Shown here piece after piece: positions 1 to 11,329 of a stretch of 64,000 bases of DNA. The stretch lies in the NCBI GenBank assembly GCA_951812925.1, contig OX638370.1:40675948-40739947 (forward strand), read 5' to 3'. The notes under the pieces were generated by a model. It was not told the origin of the DNA and did not search any database. It saw nothing but the letters and a program-made list of their open reading frames with translations. The position numbers and the translations under genes were made by a program. This stretch comes from Calliopum simillimum (Eukaryota > Arthropoda > Insecta > Diptera > Lauxaniidae). Positions within the stretch are counted from its first letter, which is position 1; each line of letters begins with the position of its first letter.

Positions 1-600
1 GCGATGCAAACGAACGACCGGCGCGACACTAACGAACAACATGAACGAACGAAATGAAACGAACGAACTACTTCACTTTGGTGGACAACGGCTGTCGACG
101 GCGGCGACGGCGACGTAAGGTCTGAAATTCCATATTTTTTCACAAGAAATGGGTTTCCATTTGGGAAAACAAGTGGTTGGCGAGCAGAGCATTGCGAACA
201 CTGAGCGAGCGAACAAATAACGTACACTGTGTTGTCGCGCGTCGTGTTGTGTTGTGCAGAATAGAAAAGCAAACGATTTCTACGATAACGATTACGTGTG
301 GAAGCGCGGATGAAAAATCCTTAGAACAAAAAATACAAAGCAGCGCAACTACGAAAGCAAGCGAAAAAAAAAATAAAAGAAAAGTGTGAATGAGGCAGTA
401 GCAGCAGCAGCACGGAAAAATTCAATGACAGGATACAAGTAAAGCGACACAGGACGAAAGCGGCAGTCGTTGCCGTTGTCGTTGAGAGAAAAACACAGAA
501 CAGAGCACATAGCAGCGGCGAGCGTACTACGGTACGAACGAAATTTATTCACGGCAGACAAACAGGCGAGTCCTGCTGAGACGACGAGTCCTTGCTCGTC
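1..600 (+). promoter_or_regulatory. Candidate promoter-proximal / 5' UTR start of the 3147 gene
   Basis: This is the most G+C- and CpG-rich non-coding stretch of the window, with many CGAACGAA, GGCGACGG and GCAGCAG motifs. It grades into an A-rich leader. No clear TATA box is seen and I cannot fix a start site; GGCAGTCGTTG near 465 is an Inr-like possibility only. A GAC|GTAAGG sequence near 114 could be a splice donor, so part of the stretch may be a separate leader exon. Small ORFs here are short, lack coding character and are best read as upstream ORFs or chance. Confidence 0.4.
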
Positions 601-3146
601 GGTTCACACGTTAGGAAGGACAATTCAAGTAACAATTTTTTAACGGTTTATTGAAAAAGCATATAAGAAGCAGCAAAAAGTAAAAGCAAAAGTATAACAG
701 AAAAACCAGCAAGTGCATAGAATTTTTTTAAAATAAATTTAAATATTCGGAACAAATTTAATTTAAAAAAAAAAAATTAATTTTGAAAAAATAAAAAATT
801 CTCGAGTGTAATGTGTTAAAGTTACGGAAATTGTTAAAGAAAAAATTGCATGCAAGAAATTGTGCATAAGAAAGTTTGAAATTAAATGAAAATTGTTTTT
901 TAAAGAAAAGTGTCCTCTATAAAACAGCATACGCAAAAAGGATATGCTAGTGCTATTCCCTGTTGAAAGCATATAAAATAACAAAAGCATGCAAAACATA
1001 AAAGTTCCTTAAAGTCAAATTTTAAAATCACAAAAAAAAATATTATTGCATACTTTTAGTGCAAACAAAAAATAGAAAACAAAGAAGCTAACGAATACAA
1101 AAGGAATTTTTAAAAAATTCGCGCCAATACAGCGTTGATTTAAATGTGAAAAATACGAAATAGTACAGTGCTAATGAAGACAAAAGATTTAAAATTATAT
1201 TGTAGCATATTTAAGGGCGTTAAGAAAAGTTAATGAGCAAATATTCGCAGAAATAACTGAAAACTTTACGGAGCAATAAAACAAAGGATATTTAAAAAAA
1301 TTAACATTGTGTAAGAACCCTACGAAAATACAAATTCACTGAATTGAAAGGTTAGAGTTAAAACAAAAAATATATACAAGGAAGAAACTTTTCAGAAATA
1401 ATACTTACTAATAGGTGTATATAAAAGAGTTTTTTGGTCGGAAACAAAGAACTTGAAGACTAAGGCTTCTTAAAAGCTTATTAAAGGAACTTAAGCTCTA
1501 AAAACAACAAAGGAAGTAAAAAGATATATTGAAAAAGTTGCTGTTCGAAATTCTCACAAAAATCTATAAAGATTGTAGAACTCGTTATCTTAAATTTGAG
1601 AAAAGTCCGCAAAAACTTCGCTTTCCCGAAAATTCTAAGAAAATAAAACAAATATTTCGTAACAAAACAAATACCACGATATTGCAGAACCTATTAACCC
1701 AAGCTGTACACACCTTACTTCAGAACTTCAGGCGCATCCGTATAAATATAGTCTTCAAGAAGTAGTGGCAATATCGGAATACACCTATATGAACAGTTAG
1801 TCATATACTGTGCCGAGAGAAAAGATACAAAGTTTTCATGAAAAAGTGATAAATTCTCTACCTTACTATAAAGCAAAGACCGTAGAGTACTTGACAACAA
1901 GACATCAAACTACGAAAATTTGTATTAACTGTAGAAAAGTGCAGTAAACAGCCAAGTGGATTAAAACCAAGGGGGAAAAGAAAGGTAGTAGAAAAATAAA
2001 ACCCTAAGCAGCAACAAAAGCAAATACGAAAAAAACAACAGTTCTTGTAAACATAATAGTTGGTATTACAGGAAGAAGCAAGTTGCTCTTCCATTGATTA
2101 TTGATTTTGTTGGGGCAGCAACATAAACAGCTACAACAAAATCAAGCGCTCCATAATAACTAACAGTCTGTCTATCTTTCAGTCTGTCTGGTTGGCTGTT
2201 TGGCTTACTGCCGCCGCCTTGCACAAACAAAATCGTATTATCGCATATTGAGGCTTAGAAAATATACTTGCAGCAGAAAGGCAGCAGCAAAGTAGATAGA
2301 AAAAACTACGTTTACTAAAATCAAAGCTGCAATATACGAAAAACATATTTCTTTTTGGCAAGAGATCAAAAAGCAAGCGGCAGCGACAAGGAAGCGCTAA
2401 AAATAACTAAGACGAAAAAAAAAAAAAATAAATAAGAGGAAAAACCTCACACACAGGACGTTGTTGTGCTGAGTAGACGAAAAACTTTGGGAATAAAAGG
2501 AGCAACAACAAAATTGCAAAGAAAAAAGTAAAGCATTAAGGTGCAAAAACTAAGAAGAAACTTGCTGAAAGACTGTTTACATTAACGACTGCGAAAGAAG
2601 AAAAGAGTTGTTGAAACGCTTTGAAAAATACATAAACTTACTATAAGTGAGTTAGCAAAAAAAAAGGAGCAATAATATACATTAGACAAGAGAAAACAAG
2701 AAAAGTTTTGCACTAAAAATAGTAGCAGAAAAAGGTAGTAGAAAAGGTAGTAAAAAAGGTAGTAGAAAAAAGGAGCACGTCAGATTATTTTGAAAAAAAG
2801 TACTACTTAAATTTACTACATTGAATTGTCAGTACACGGTGGAGCAACAGCGTAAAACTGGGGAATATGTCAAGTCCAAGTTGCTAGCTTAGTAAGTAGA
2901 CACAACCCTTTTACCGCAACCAACCAATCCAAAGTCCAAAGCACCTTAAATATTGTAACAGCATTCACGACCCGCTGAATTCAATACATAACCTTTACGG
3001 TGTATAAAATTTCAGCGTAAAAAGACCGCAATTCTTTGTTAATCCTGAAAGCAGCCAGCCAAGGAAGGCATCACTGCATTCAAGCCAAACGCCACAAAAT
3101 ACCCCTACTACTGGAAAAACTTAAACCACCCCAAAACCGCAAAAAA
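601..3146 (+). other. Long A-rich 5' leader (putative 5' UTR) of the 3147 gene
   Basis: About 2.5 kb with strong strand asymmetry: A runs and AGCAACA/GAAAAAG motifs dominate the + strand and T is scarce. This is typical of long insect 5' UTRs and unlike the T-rich intron-like DNA after 4906. Many ATGs occur before the real start, so if unspliced the leader would hold many upstream ORFs. Acceptor-like sequences are visible at about 2165-2182 (pyrimidine-rich, ending TTTCAG) and about 3001-3014 (AAATTTCAG), so leader introns are possible. No independent protein-coding gene is recognised here. Confidence 0.5.
2721..2772 (+). repeat. Short 13-bp tandem repeat in the leader
   Basis: Four successive near-copies of a GGTAGTARAAAAA-type unit lie in the A-rich leader just upstream of the coding exon. 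It is a simple minisatellite with no function visible. Confidence 0.6.
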
Positions 3147-4905
3147 ATGTTACTAAGACTATTGCCGACACTTGCCTGTCTGAGCCTCATAAATGGCGGT
3201 CTCTATGCGCTGCATTTGACTGGCAGCAGCAGCAGCAGCAATAGTAACAGCAATAATGCGGCATCGTCGCCATCTTCATCATTGGCAGCAGCAACAGCGG
3301 CTAACACAGATGGCGGCGGCGGCGGCAACAACAATCATCATTACAATGTCAATAATAAAAACAGCAACATGTTGCTTAGCTCCGTTGCTAGCGCTAGTCA
3401 ACAACAGCAACATAGCTCGCATCCACCAGGCGGTGGCGGTAGTTTTTCAGCAAAGCAATTCGAAGACATATCGCACCAGCATAGCGCCGGCGGTCATAGC
3501 AATTTTGGCGAACAAATTGCCGATATGGCACAATTAGAGCGTGAGCGTCTTATGTTGCTTGGACTTGCTAAGCAAACTGCCGCCGCTGGCAATGCAGCAA
3601 CTGGCCACCATGGTCGTCCGATAGTCACAGGCCGCATACAAATGACACCAACAGAGGTAGAAGATGAAAGCGGCGGTGCTGCAGGCGACTATCCATCGCT
3701 ATTGCTACAGCAAGCAGCACGCGGCTTTATGTTTGGTAATGTTGTTAAGCAGGCAGCACCGCATTATATCGACGGTGATTATGATACTGCGGATGATTAT
3801 GCTGCTGCAGCTACTGGTGGTAGCGGTGCCAATATGCCGCGCCGCTATGAATATGGACGCATCGTGCAGCCACCGCTGGAACGTCATCCGTACATGGATA
3901 TGGCAACGCAGACGCGACAACATGAATTTGATGATTTTGCCGTAGAAGCAACAAATCCCGACGACGATGATGCCGCTGCTGCTGCTGCATTTGAATTTGA
4001 TATGGATGCGTTTGGCGATGAAGACGTTGAAGATGGTTTACCCGATATAGATGGCTATCAATATCTTGAGGAACTATTAGCCGAACAACAACAGCAGCAG
4101 CAGCAACAACATGATTGGCAGCAACATCAGCCGGCACAATTCTTTCACACCGGCAGTCGGCAAAAACATCCATTTCATGGTTTTGATGAGCTAACGGGTG
4201 GCGGCGGCGGCGGCAACCCACCACCGCAAGCATTGCAAGAACTCTTTGAACAGGAACAGCAAAAGCAACATGATGCCAAGCAGCAGCAGCAACATAATAG
4301 TGGTGGTAGCAATAAAAATGGCAAACAACATTATGACATACGCATGCAGCAGAAATGGCTACGAAAACGTGCGCAACAACAACAACAGCAGCAGCAGCGC
4401 GAACATCAACAGAAATTTTTCAACAACCAGCAACGTTTAGGTCAATCACGTGCACAGCAGCAACATTTTGGTTTACATCCAAACAGTAATAAAAAATTAA
4501 CACTTGCAACTGCGTTAAATGCAGAAGCAGCAGCAGCTTCAACAAAAAAGCAACAGCAGCAGCAACATTCCTCGTCAACAAGTTCCTCCAGCAAAGCTGC
4601 TAAACAGCAAACTGATCAAGCTGCAGCCGCCGTTGCAAGTTCATCAAGTGGAAGCGGCGGCAGCAATGCAGCTGCAACCGATGCAGATGCAGCAAAGGCA
4701 GCTGCTAATAATAGTAATAATAACAAGCTCAATCAGCAGCAACAGCAGCAGCAACACATTATGCATCCTAATCATAAGCGTTCGGGCATCGGTGCTGGCA
4801 CCATGCAATCGCCGCCGCCACCACCACCGGTTACCCACAGCATAGCTAGTCAATTAATGTTGCGAACAGCGAGAGGTCAGCGACAGTATGATGTGCCACA
4901 AATCG
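3147..4905 (+). CDS. Secreted Q/H/S-rich protein, first coding exon (candidate jelly belly-like precursor)
   Basis: Seen: the open frame extends upstream to 3036 but its first ATG is at 3147, in a CAAAAAAATG context that suits fly initiation. The exon gives 586 codons plus one base and ends at a consensus donor, ATCG|GTGAGT, at 4906; reading through would stop at 4911-4913. Residues 1-21 (MLLRLLPTLACLSLINGGLYA) form a clear signal peptide with a likely cut after LYA. After it come Ser/Asn/Gly and His tracts, an Asp/Glu-rich stretch (around genomic 3950-4085), Gln and Gln/His runs, poly-Ser and poly-Pro, and isolated dibasic sites (LRKRAQ, HKRSG) that could be processed. There is no folded domain and almost no cysteine in this exon. 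Inference: a secreted ligand or prohormone whose conserved cysteine module lies in downstream exons. The ending RQYDVPQI followed by a G-initial codon resembles, from memory, the stretch before the LDLa module of Drosophila Jelly belly; the link is unverified, hence no symbol. The gene is partial in this window. Confidence 0.85.
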
Positions 4906-4911
4906 GTGAGT
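4902..4911 (+). other. 5' splice site ending the first coding exon
   Basis: The sequence ATCG|GTGAGTAG matches the metazoan donor consensus (GTGAGT), and the reading frame closes five bases later. The codon is interrupted after its first base (phase 1). No matching acceptor followed by cysteine-rich coding sequence was found in the window, so the intron probably runs off the right edge. Confidence 0.75.
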
Positions 4912-5136
4912 AGCTTTTGAGTTATAATGAATGGAACATGGAAAACATTTCAATGTTTTTTCGAGTTATTGAATTTTTGGTTATAAGTTTCTTTGGCAGG
5001 CTTAAGTTGCCCAAATAAAAAGAGTCAGATACCCGCATCTCTTTAAAAGATGATAATTGCCACTCTTGTTAGCATCTCTCCATTTTTTATTCAGTGATTG
5101 TCCAAAGTATTTATTCTTAGTATTGAAGTATCTAAG

Positions 5137-5510
5137 ACAAAAACTTGTCCATCTTTTTTTACTATATTAAAAATGGAGTACGGCTTTAAATGATACACCA
5201 TTGGAAAAGTATTTGTGTGAAGATGTGCACAAAGTTAAAATTATGTTGATATTTTGACTTTAAACCAAATAAAATTATATACAAATTTTTAGTATTAGCA
5301 ACAACAAAATACACGGTCACACAAAGCTGAAAAAAGACCAAAGATAAAGACAAAAAGCACTGCCTTCATGTTTTTTTTTTTTGGTGATAAAAAGGCTTTT
5401 CTATTTCATACCAAATAGCAAAAAAAAGTACTAAAAGTGTTCAAAAAGTACCAAAATTATTTAAAGCATTTAAATACTTTGGATTACCCACTATTGCCAA
5501 TATATACAAT
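5137..5510 (+). repeat. Solo arm of the 38.8-42.0 kb inverted-repeat element
   Basis: This stretch aligns by eye with the right arm at 41575-41998: the ACCATT..AAAGTATTTGT segment, TGTGCACAAAGTTAAAATTAT, the GCGGTCACACA-type motif (here ACGGTCACACAAAGCTGAAAA), then ACCAAATAGCAAAAAAAGTACT and TTCAAAAAGTACC. It is diverged and has small deletions. The tandem duplication boundary (5356) falls inside it, so its right part (from 8343) is present again in the second unit. Confidence 0.7.
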
Positions 5511-5593
5511 TGGACTAGGAGGTCTTTTCTATATGATACACATCAAACCAATTTCTACGGTACGAACTATGTAAACTACTCCATTTACTTAGA

Positions 5594-6789
5594 GTTGACT
5601 GCATTATGCCTCGAACACAGTGCTACAAAATCCCAAAAATTTTATACAGTTCAAACTGTAGGTCTCGTCGAGTTCTTAATTTGCCTATACTTTAAAATTT
5701 TAATACACCCTCAAAACCTTAAAAAACTGTTTTTGGATCGCATTATTCACTTGCAATTATTTCTTAGCCAATTTTGCATTTTTTTCTCTGATTTGGCAAG
5801 GAAAATTTATGGCCATTCTGAAAATATTAGTATAGCTTAAGACTAATCGAAGTTATGTAGATATTTTAAAGGAAAGTTAGAATTTGCAAAAAAAAAAAAA
5901 AATTTCGTTTTTTACAGTTTAACGTCATTTTTACGCAACACTTTAAAAGGTTAGGCAAACATATTTTAGTTTATTCAAAAAAAAAGTACATTTCTAAATA
6001 AAACTGGCTAACATTTAACAAAATTGGTAAAAAATTGTAGATGTAACGAATTTTTTATACATCTTATTTTATTCGAAATTATAATTTTTAACTAATAAAA
6101 AAATGTCTAATGAAAACAAGTTTTATTGTTCCTTAGTACAATTTTGTGCACAATATTTATTTTATTTTTCATCTTAATCCGTTAGTTCCTGTTTTTATAT
6201 GACTTTTTGACACCTATTTCTAAAATAGTCGACGAAAATAATCAACAAAAAATTTCACTAGGGGTCACAAAAAATCACTTTCTTTAAATCAGTCTACTTA
6301 TCTTGAAATTGGGAAATATCTTATTATTTAATAATTATAATTTCAAGTAAAGTGAGATGTATAAAAAATTCGTTACATCTACAATTTTTTCCAATTTTTA
6401 TGAATAATAATTGATTTTATTGAAAATTTTATGCACTTTATAAATAAATTGAAATCTAAGTAAATACCTTATCTTTCAAGGTATAGCTTACAAATCACGT
6501 TAAACTGTAAAAAAGGAAACTTTTTTTGTAAACTCTAAGTTTCCTCTAAAATATCCCCAAATTTTTCCATTTCTCATAAATTCCCCTTTTCAAATCAGTG
6601 AAAAATGCAAAATCGGTTGAAAAGTAATTGAGCTACAAATTTTTAAGTGTATAAAGTCACCCAAAAACAGTTTTTTAAGGGTAACTTAAGATTTAAGTAT
6701 AGGCATATTAAGTACTCAACCAGACCTACAATATCTGCTAGGGCTGATGCGAAGTGTTAAATCGCTGTAGCACTGTGTTACCAGTCAAC
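5594..6789. mobile_element. Fold-back element, copy 1 (about 480-500-bp imperfect arms)
   Basis: The left arm (about 5594-6096) and the reverse complement of the right arm (about 6312-6789) align along their length. Shared landmarks are GTTGACTG at the outer ends, AACACAGTGCTAC, TGTAGGTCT..GAGT, CTTAAAAAACTGTTTTTGG, TTTTGCATTTTT, TTTTTTACAGTTTAACGT and TTGTAGATGTAACGAATTTT. The loop is about 215 bp. The arms have diverged by substitutions and small indels, so this is an old insertion or an inactive non-autonomous element. No transposase is present and no target duplication was identified. The small ORF at 5595-5840 lies within an arm and is not believed to be a gene. Confidence 0.85.
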
Positions 6790-7595
6790 TTCTTTATAAT
6801 GATGGCTAATGCACGTATCTATCACACGATAAGTTTCAGGCTTAAATCTCCCCCAATGCAAACACAAAATACAAATAAAATTTGTATTCTGGTTTGATAA
6901 TTTTTACTATTGTATTTAGTATAGTAATATTTACTATGCTAATATTGAAATATTTTCTTCTAAGCAACTTTGATATCTAAAATGAATGAAGACTAACAAA
7001 AATTTTTCAATTTTTGAATAATTTTCGTTACAAACACTTAAAACTTTTCTTTCCGTATAGTTCAAAAAAAAAAAACTCTGTTTAAAGTTTGGGTTAAAGT
7101 TCGGTAAAATTGAATAAAAGTAATCCAAAGGTTTTTGATAAATTTCATTTTGAGGGTTACATACCAAGCGATAGCCTTATATCATTGGAAGCTAAAATTA
7201 GTCTTTACTGTAAGATTCGATATTAAGAGGTGCTGAAAATGCAAAATATGAACTTTTGACTGGAAATTATATACATATTTTTTTTTTATTGAAAACATTG
7301 CTTTCTCAAGTTAAGTATGGTTTGATCATATAAGTATTCAACATTCTCAATAAAATAATTATTTTGTTTTTTGTTTTATTAAAGCATGGAAAAGTCTTCT
7401 TTCGAAGTCCGAAGAAAAAAATCCACTGCACGGTATAATTTTGGACACAATTAATTGATTATAGTAATATAAGAACGAAATTTTTTTAATGTCTGTACAG
7501 TGAGTGGAGAAAATTTTAATTTTTTTTCGAATTTGATCGAGTCTCTTGTGTACAAATGTTATTCAGCCGTGAATTTGCATTATTGAGATCAGTTG

Positions 7596-7812
7596 AGGAG
7601 TAGCCGTACCAAAGGGCCTAAGTACCATTAGTAATGTAATGTGCGATAATAATCATTTTTTCTACATAATGCCATCAATTCCACACTTTCAAGTAAATTT
7701 TTCGTAAGAACAGAAAACAATTTAAATCGTTTCTAACAAAATGCTCCCGATTCATATTATAACACTAAGTTGCCTCATATTGGTACTTAGGCTCTTTGGT
7801 ACGGCCACTCCT
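7596..7812. repeat. Short inverted repeat (about 32-bp arms), copy 1
   Basis: AGGAGTAGCCGTACCAAAG..CCTAAGTACC at 7596-7628 is mirrored by GGTACTTAGG..CTTTGGTACGGCCACTCCT at 7781-7812, with a loop of about 150 bp. It is probably a small terminal-inverted-repeat element. It is repeated at 10583-10799 through the tandem duplication. Confidence 0.75.
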
Positions 7813-8580
7813 AAATTGTGGAAATTTGAATAAAAAAATATATGTTTTTGTTTAAAAAACCAATAACCACTTAAAAGTGAAATTATAAGAAACTTTTTAT
7901 AGTTAATAATATTCGATTTTCACATTATGTAGGGACAACTTTATTGGTTCCAGAATAATAAGTCAAACATTTTTAAAATGTTTAATACAAGTTTTACTAT
8001 AAAAGAAATTATTCCCAATATTTTTAGCTATTGTAACTTGTCTAAATTGCTTATATTTCTTCATTGGTATCCGAAATATTGGATAACAAAGTGACTGAAT
8101 GGAGTAAAAAGAAACTCTATATAAAAATTGTAAGCTAACGTTTGCATGTTACTTAAAGTTAAAGTGTTATGTATACTTTCTCATTGCTTGCTAGGAAGTA
8201 TTTCAACTTAATGACTTAGTCTTCTCTACATCTAACGCACCCATTCATCTCGTAATAAAATATTTTTTCAACTTCAACGAAAAAAGCATAACTAAGTAGA
8301 AACCACCTTACGTTTATAATACCTCACCTTTGGAACCACTATAGCACTGCCTTCATGTTTTTTTTTTTTGGTGATAAAAAGGCTTTTCTATTTCATACCA
8401 AATAGCAAAAAAAAGTACTAAAAGTGTTCAAAAAGTACCAAAATTATTTAAAGCATTTAAATACTTTGGATTACCCACTATTGCCAATATATACAATTGG
8501 ACTAGGAGGTCTTTTCTATATGATACACATCAAACCAATTTCTACGGTACGAACTATGTAAACTACTCCATTTACTTAGA

Positions 8581-9776
8581 GTTGACTGCATTATGCCTCG
8601 AACACAGTGCTACAAAATCCCAAAAATTTTATACAGTTCAAACTGTAGGTCTCGTCGAGTTCTTAATTTGCCTATACTTTAAAATTTTAATACACCCTCA
8701 AAACCTTAAAAAACTGTTTTTGGATCGCATTATTCACTTGCAATTATTTCTTAGCCAATTTTGCATTTTTTTCTCTGATTTGGCAAGGAAAATTTATGGC
8801 CATTCTGAAAATATTAGTATAGCTTAAGACTAATCGAAGTTATGTAGATATTTTAAAGGAAAGTTAGAATTTGCAAAAAAAAAAAAAAATTTCGTTTTTT
8901 ACAGTTTAACGTCATTTTTACGCAACACTTTAAAAGGTTAGGCAAACATATTTTAGTTTATTCAAAAAAAAAGTACATTTCTAAATAAAACTGGCTAACA
9001 TTTAACAAAATTGGTAAAAAATTGTAGATGTAACGAATTTTTTATACATCTTATTTTATTCGAAATTATAATTTTTAACTAATAAAAAAATGTCTAATGA
9101 AAACAAGTTTTATTGTTCCTTAGTACAATTTTGTGCACAATATTTATTTTATTTTTCATCTTAATCCGTTAGTTCCTGTTTTTATATGACTTTTTGACAC
9201 CTATTTCTAAAATAGTCGACGAAAATAATCAACAAAAAATTTCACTAGGGGTCACAAAAAATCACTTTCTTTAAATCAGTCTACTTATCTTGAAATTGGG
9301 AAATATCTTATTATTTAATAATTATAATTTCAAGTAAAGTGAGATGTATAAAAAATTCGTTACATCTACAATTTTTTCCAATTTTTATGAATAATAATTG
9401 ATTTTATTGAAAATTTTATGCACTTTATAAATAAATTGAAATCTAAGTAAATACCTTATCTTTCAAGGTATAGCTTACAAATCACGTTAAACTGTAAAAA
9501 AGGAAACTTTTTTTGTAAACTCTAAGTTTCCTCTAAAATATCCCCAAATTTTTCCATTTCTCATAAATTCCCCTTTTCAAATCAGTGAAAAATGCAAAAT
9601 CGGTTGAAAAGTAATTGAGCTACAAATTTTTAAGTGTATAAAGTCACCCAAAAACAGTTTTTTAAGGGTAACTTAAGATTTAAGTATAGGCATATTAAGT
9701 ACTCAACCAGACCTACAATATCTGCTAGGGCTGATGCGAAGTGTTAAATCGCTGTAGCACTGTGTTACCAGTCAAC
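8581..9776. mobile_element. Fold-back element, copy 2
   Basis: This is the duplicate of the 5594-6789 fold-back at a fixed offset of 2,987 bp. It has the same arms, loop and internal divergence, which shows it was copied as part of the tandem unit and not by an independent insertion. Confidence 0.85.
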
Positions 9777-10582
9777 TTCTTTATAATGATGGCTAATGCA
9801 CGTATCTATCACACGATAAGTTTCAGGCTTAAATCTCCCCCAATGCAAACACAAAATACAAATAAAATTTGTATTCTGGTTTGATAATTTTTACTATTGT
9901 ATTTAGTATAGTAATATTTACTATGCTAATATTGAAATATTTTCTTCTAAGCAACTTTGATATCTAAAATGAATGAAGACTAACAAAAATTTTTCAATTT
10001 TTGAATAATTTTCGTTACAAACACTTAAAACTTTTCTTTCCGTATAGTTCAAAAAAAAAAAACTCTGTTTAAAGTTTGGGTTAAAGTTCGGTAAAATTGA
10101 ATAAAAGTAATCCAAAGGTTTTTGATAAATTTCATTTTGAGGGTTACATACCAAGCGATAGCCTTATATCATTGGAAGCTAAAATTAGTCTTTACTGTAA
10201 GATTCGATATTAAGAGGTGCTGAAAATGCAAAATATGAACTTTTGACTGGAAATTATATACATATTTTTTTTTTATTGAAAACATTGCTTTCTCAAGTTA
10301 AGTATGGTTTGATCATATAAGTATTCAACATTCTCAATAAAATAATTATTTTGTTTTTTGTTTTATTAAAGCATGGAAAAGTCTTCTTTCGAAGTCCGAA
10401 GAAAAAAATCCACTGCACGGTATAATTTTGGACACAATTAATTGATTATAGTAATATAAGAACGAAATTTTTTTAATGTCTGTACAGTGAGTGGAGAAAA
10501 TTTTAATTTTTTTTCGAATTTGATCGAGTCTCTTGTGTACAAATGTTATTCAGCCGTGAATTTGCATTATTGAGATCAGTTG

Positions 10583-10799
10583 AGGAGTAGCCGTACCAAA
10601 GGGCCTAAGTACCATTAGTAATGTAATGTGCGATAATAATCATTTTTTCTACATAATGCCATCAATTCCACACTTTCAAGTAAATTTTTCGTAAGAACAG
10701 AAAACAATTTAAATCGTTTCTAACAAAATGCTCCCGATTCATATTATAACACTAAGTTGCCTCATATTGGTACTTAGGCTCTTTGGTACGGCCACTCCT
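10583..10799. repeat. Short inverted repeat, copy 2
   Basis: This is the tandem-duplicate copy of the 7596-7812 hairpin, with the same arms and loop. Confidence 0.75.
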
Positions 10800-11329
10800 A
10801 AATTGTGGAAATTTGAATAAAAAAATATATGTTTTTGTTTAAAAAACCAATAACCACTTAAAAGTGAAATTATAAGAAACTTTTTATAGTTAATAATATT
10901 CGATTTTCACATTATGTAGGGACAACTTTATTGGTTCCAGAATAATAAGTCAAACATTTTTAAAATGTTTAATACAAGTTTTACTATAAAAGAAATTATT
11001 CCCAATATTTTTAGCTATTGTAACTTGTCTAAATTGCTTATATTTCTTCATTGGTATCCGAAATATTGGATAACAAAGTGACTGAATGGAGTAAAAAGAA
11101 ACTCTATATAAAAATTGTAAGCTAACGTTTGCATGTTACTTAAAGTTAAAGTGTTATGTATACTTTCTCATTGCTTGCTAGGAAGTATTTCAACTTAATG
11201 ACTTAGTCTTCTCTACATCTAACGCACCCATTCATCTCGTAATAAAATATTTTTTCAACTTCAACGAAAAAAGCATAACTAAGTAGAAACCACCTTACGT
11301 TTATAATACCTCACCTTTGGAACCACTAT

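Larger units (their letters stand above)
5356..8342 (+). repeat. Unit 1 of a 2,987-bp direct tandem duplication
   Basis: Every landmark in this unit recurs exactly 2,987 bp downstream: 5357 to 8344, 5595 to 8582, 7167 to 10154. I saw no length difference even in homopolymers; the T12 run near 5371 is T12 again near 8358. Encoded reading frames are identical residue for residue in the two copies. The junctions share the 3-bp word AGC (5356-5358, 8343-8345, 11330-11332), consistent with a microhomology-mediated duplication. The unit holds a repeat arm, a 1.2-kb fold-back and a small hairpin, and no real gene. Confidence 0.95.
8343..11329 (+). repeat. Unit 2 of the 2,987-bp direct tandem duplication
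   Basis: This is the second copy of 5356-8342 in the same orientation and directly abutting it. After 11332 the sequence diverges from unit 1 (GCTACGTTG against GCACTGCC). It carries duplicate copies of the fold-back and the small hairpin. Its near-identity to unit 1 means either a very recent duplication, recent gene conversion, or an assembly artefact. Confidence 0.95.

Noticed and set aside
3256..4853. Several 70-140-codon ORFs overlapping the coding exon in other frames and strands
   Set aside because: They are shadows of CAG/CAA/GGC-rich coding sequence.
5595..5840. 81-codon ORF present twice (also at 8582-8827)
   Set aside because: Conservation between copies is explained by the recent tandem duplication; the ORF lies in a fold-back arm whose mirror arm does not keep the frame.
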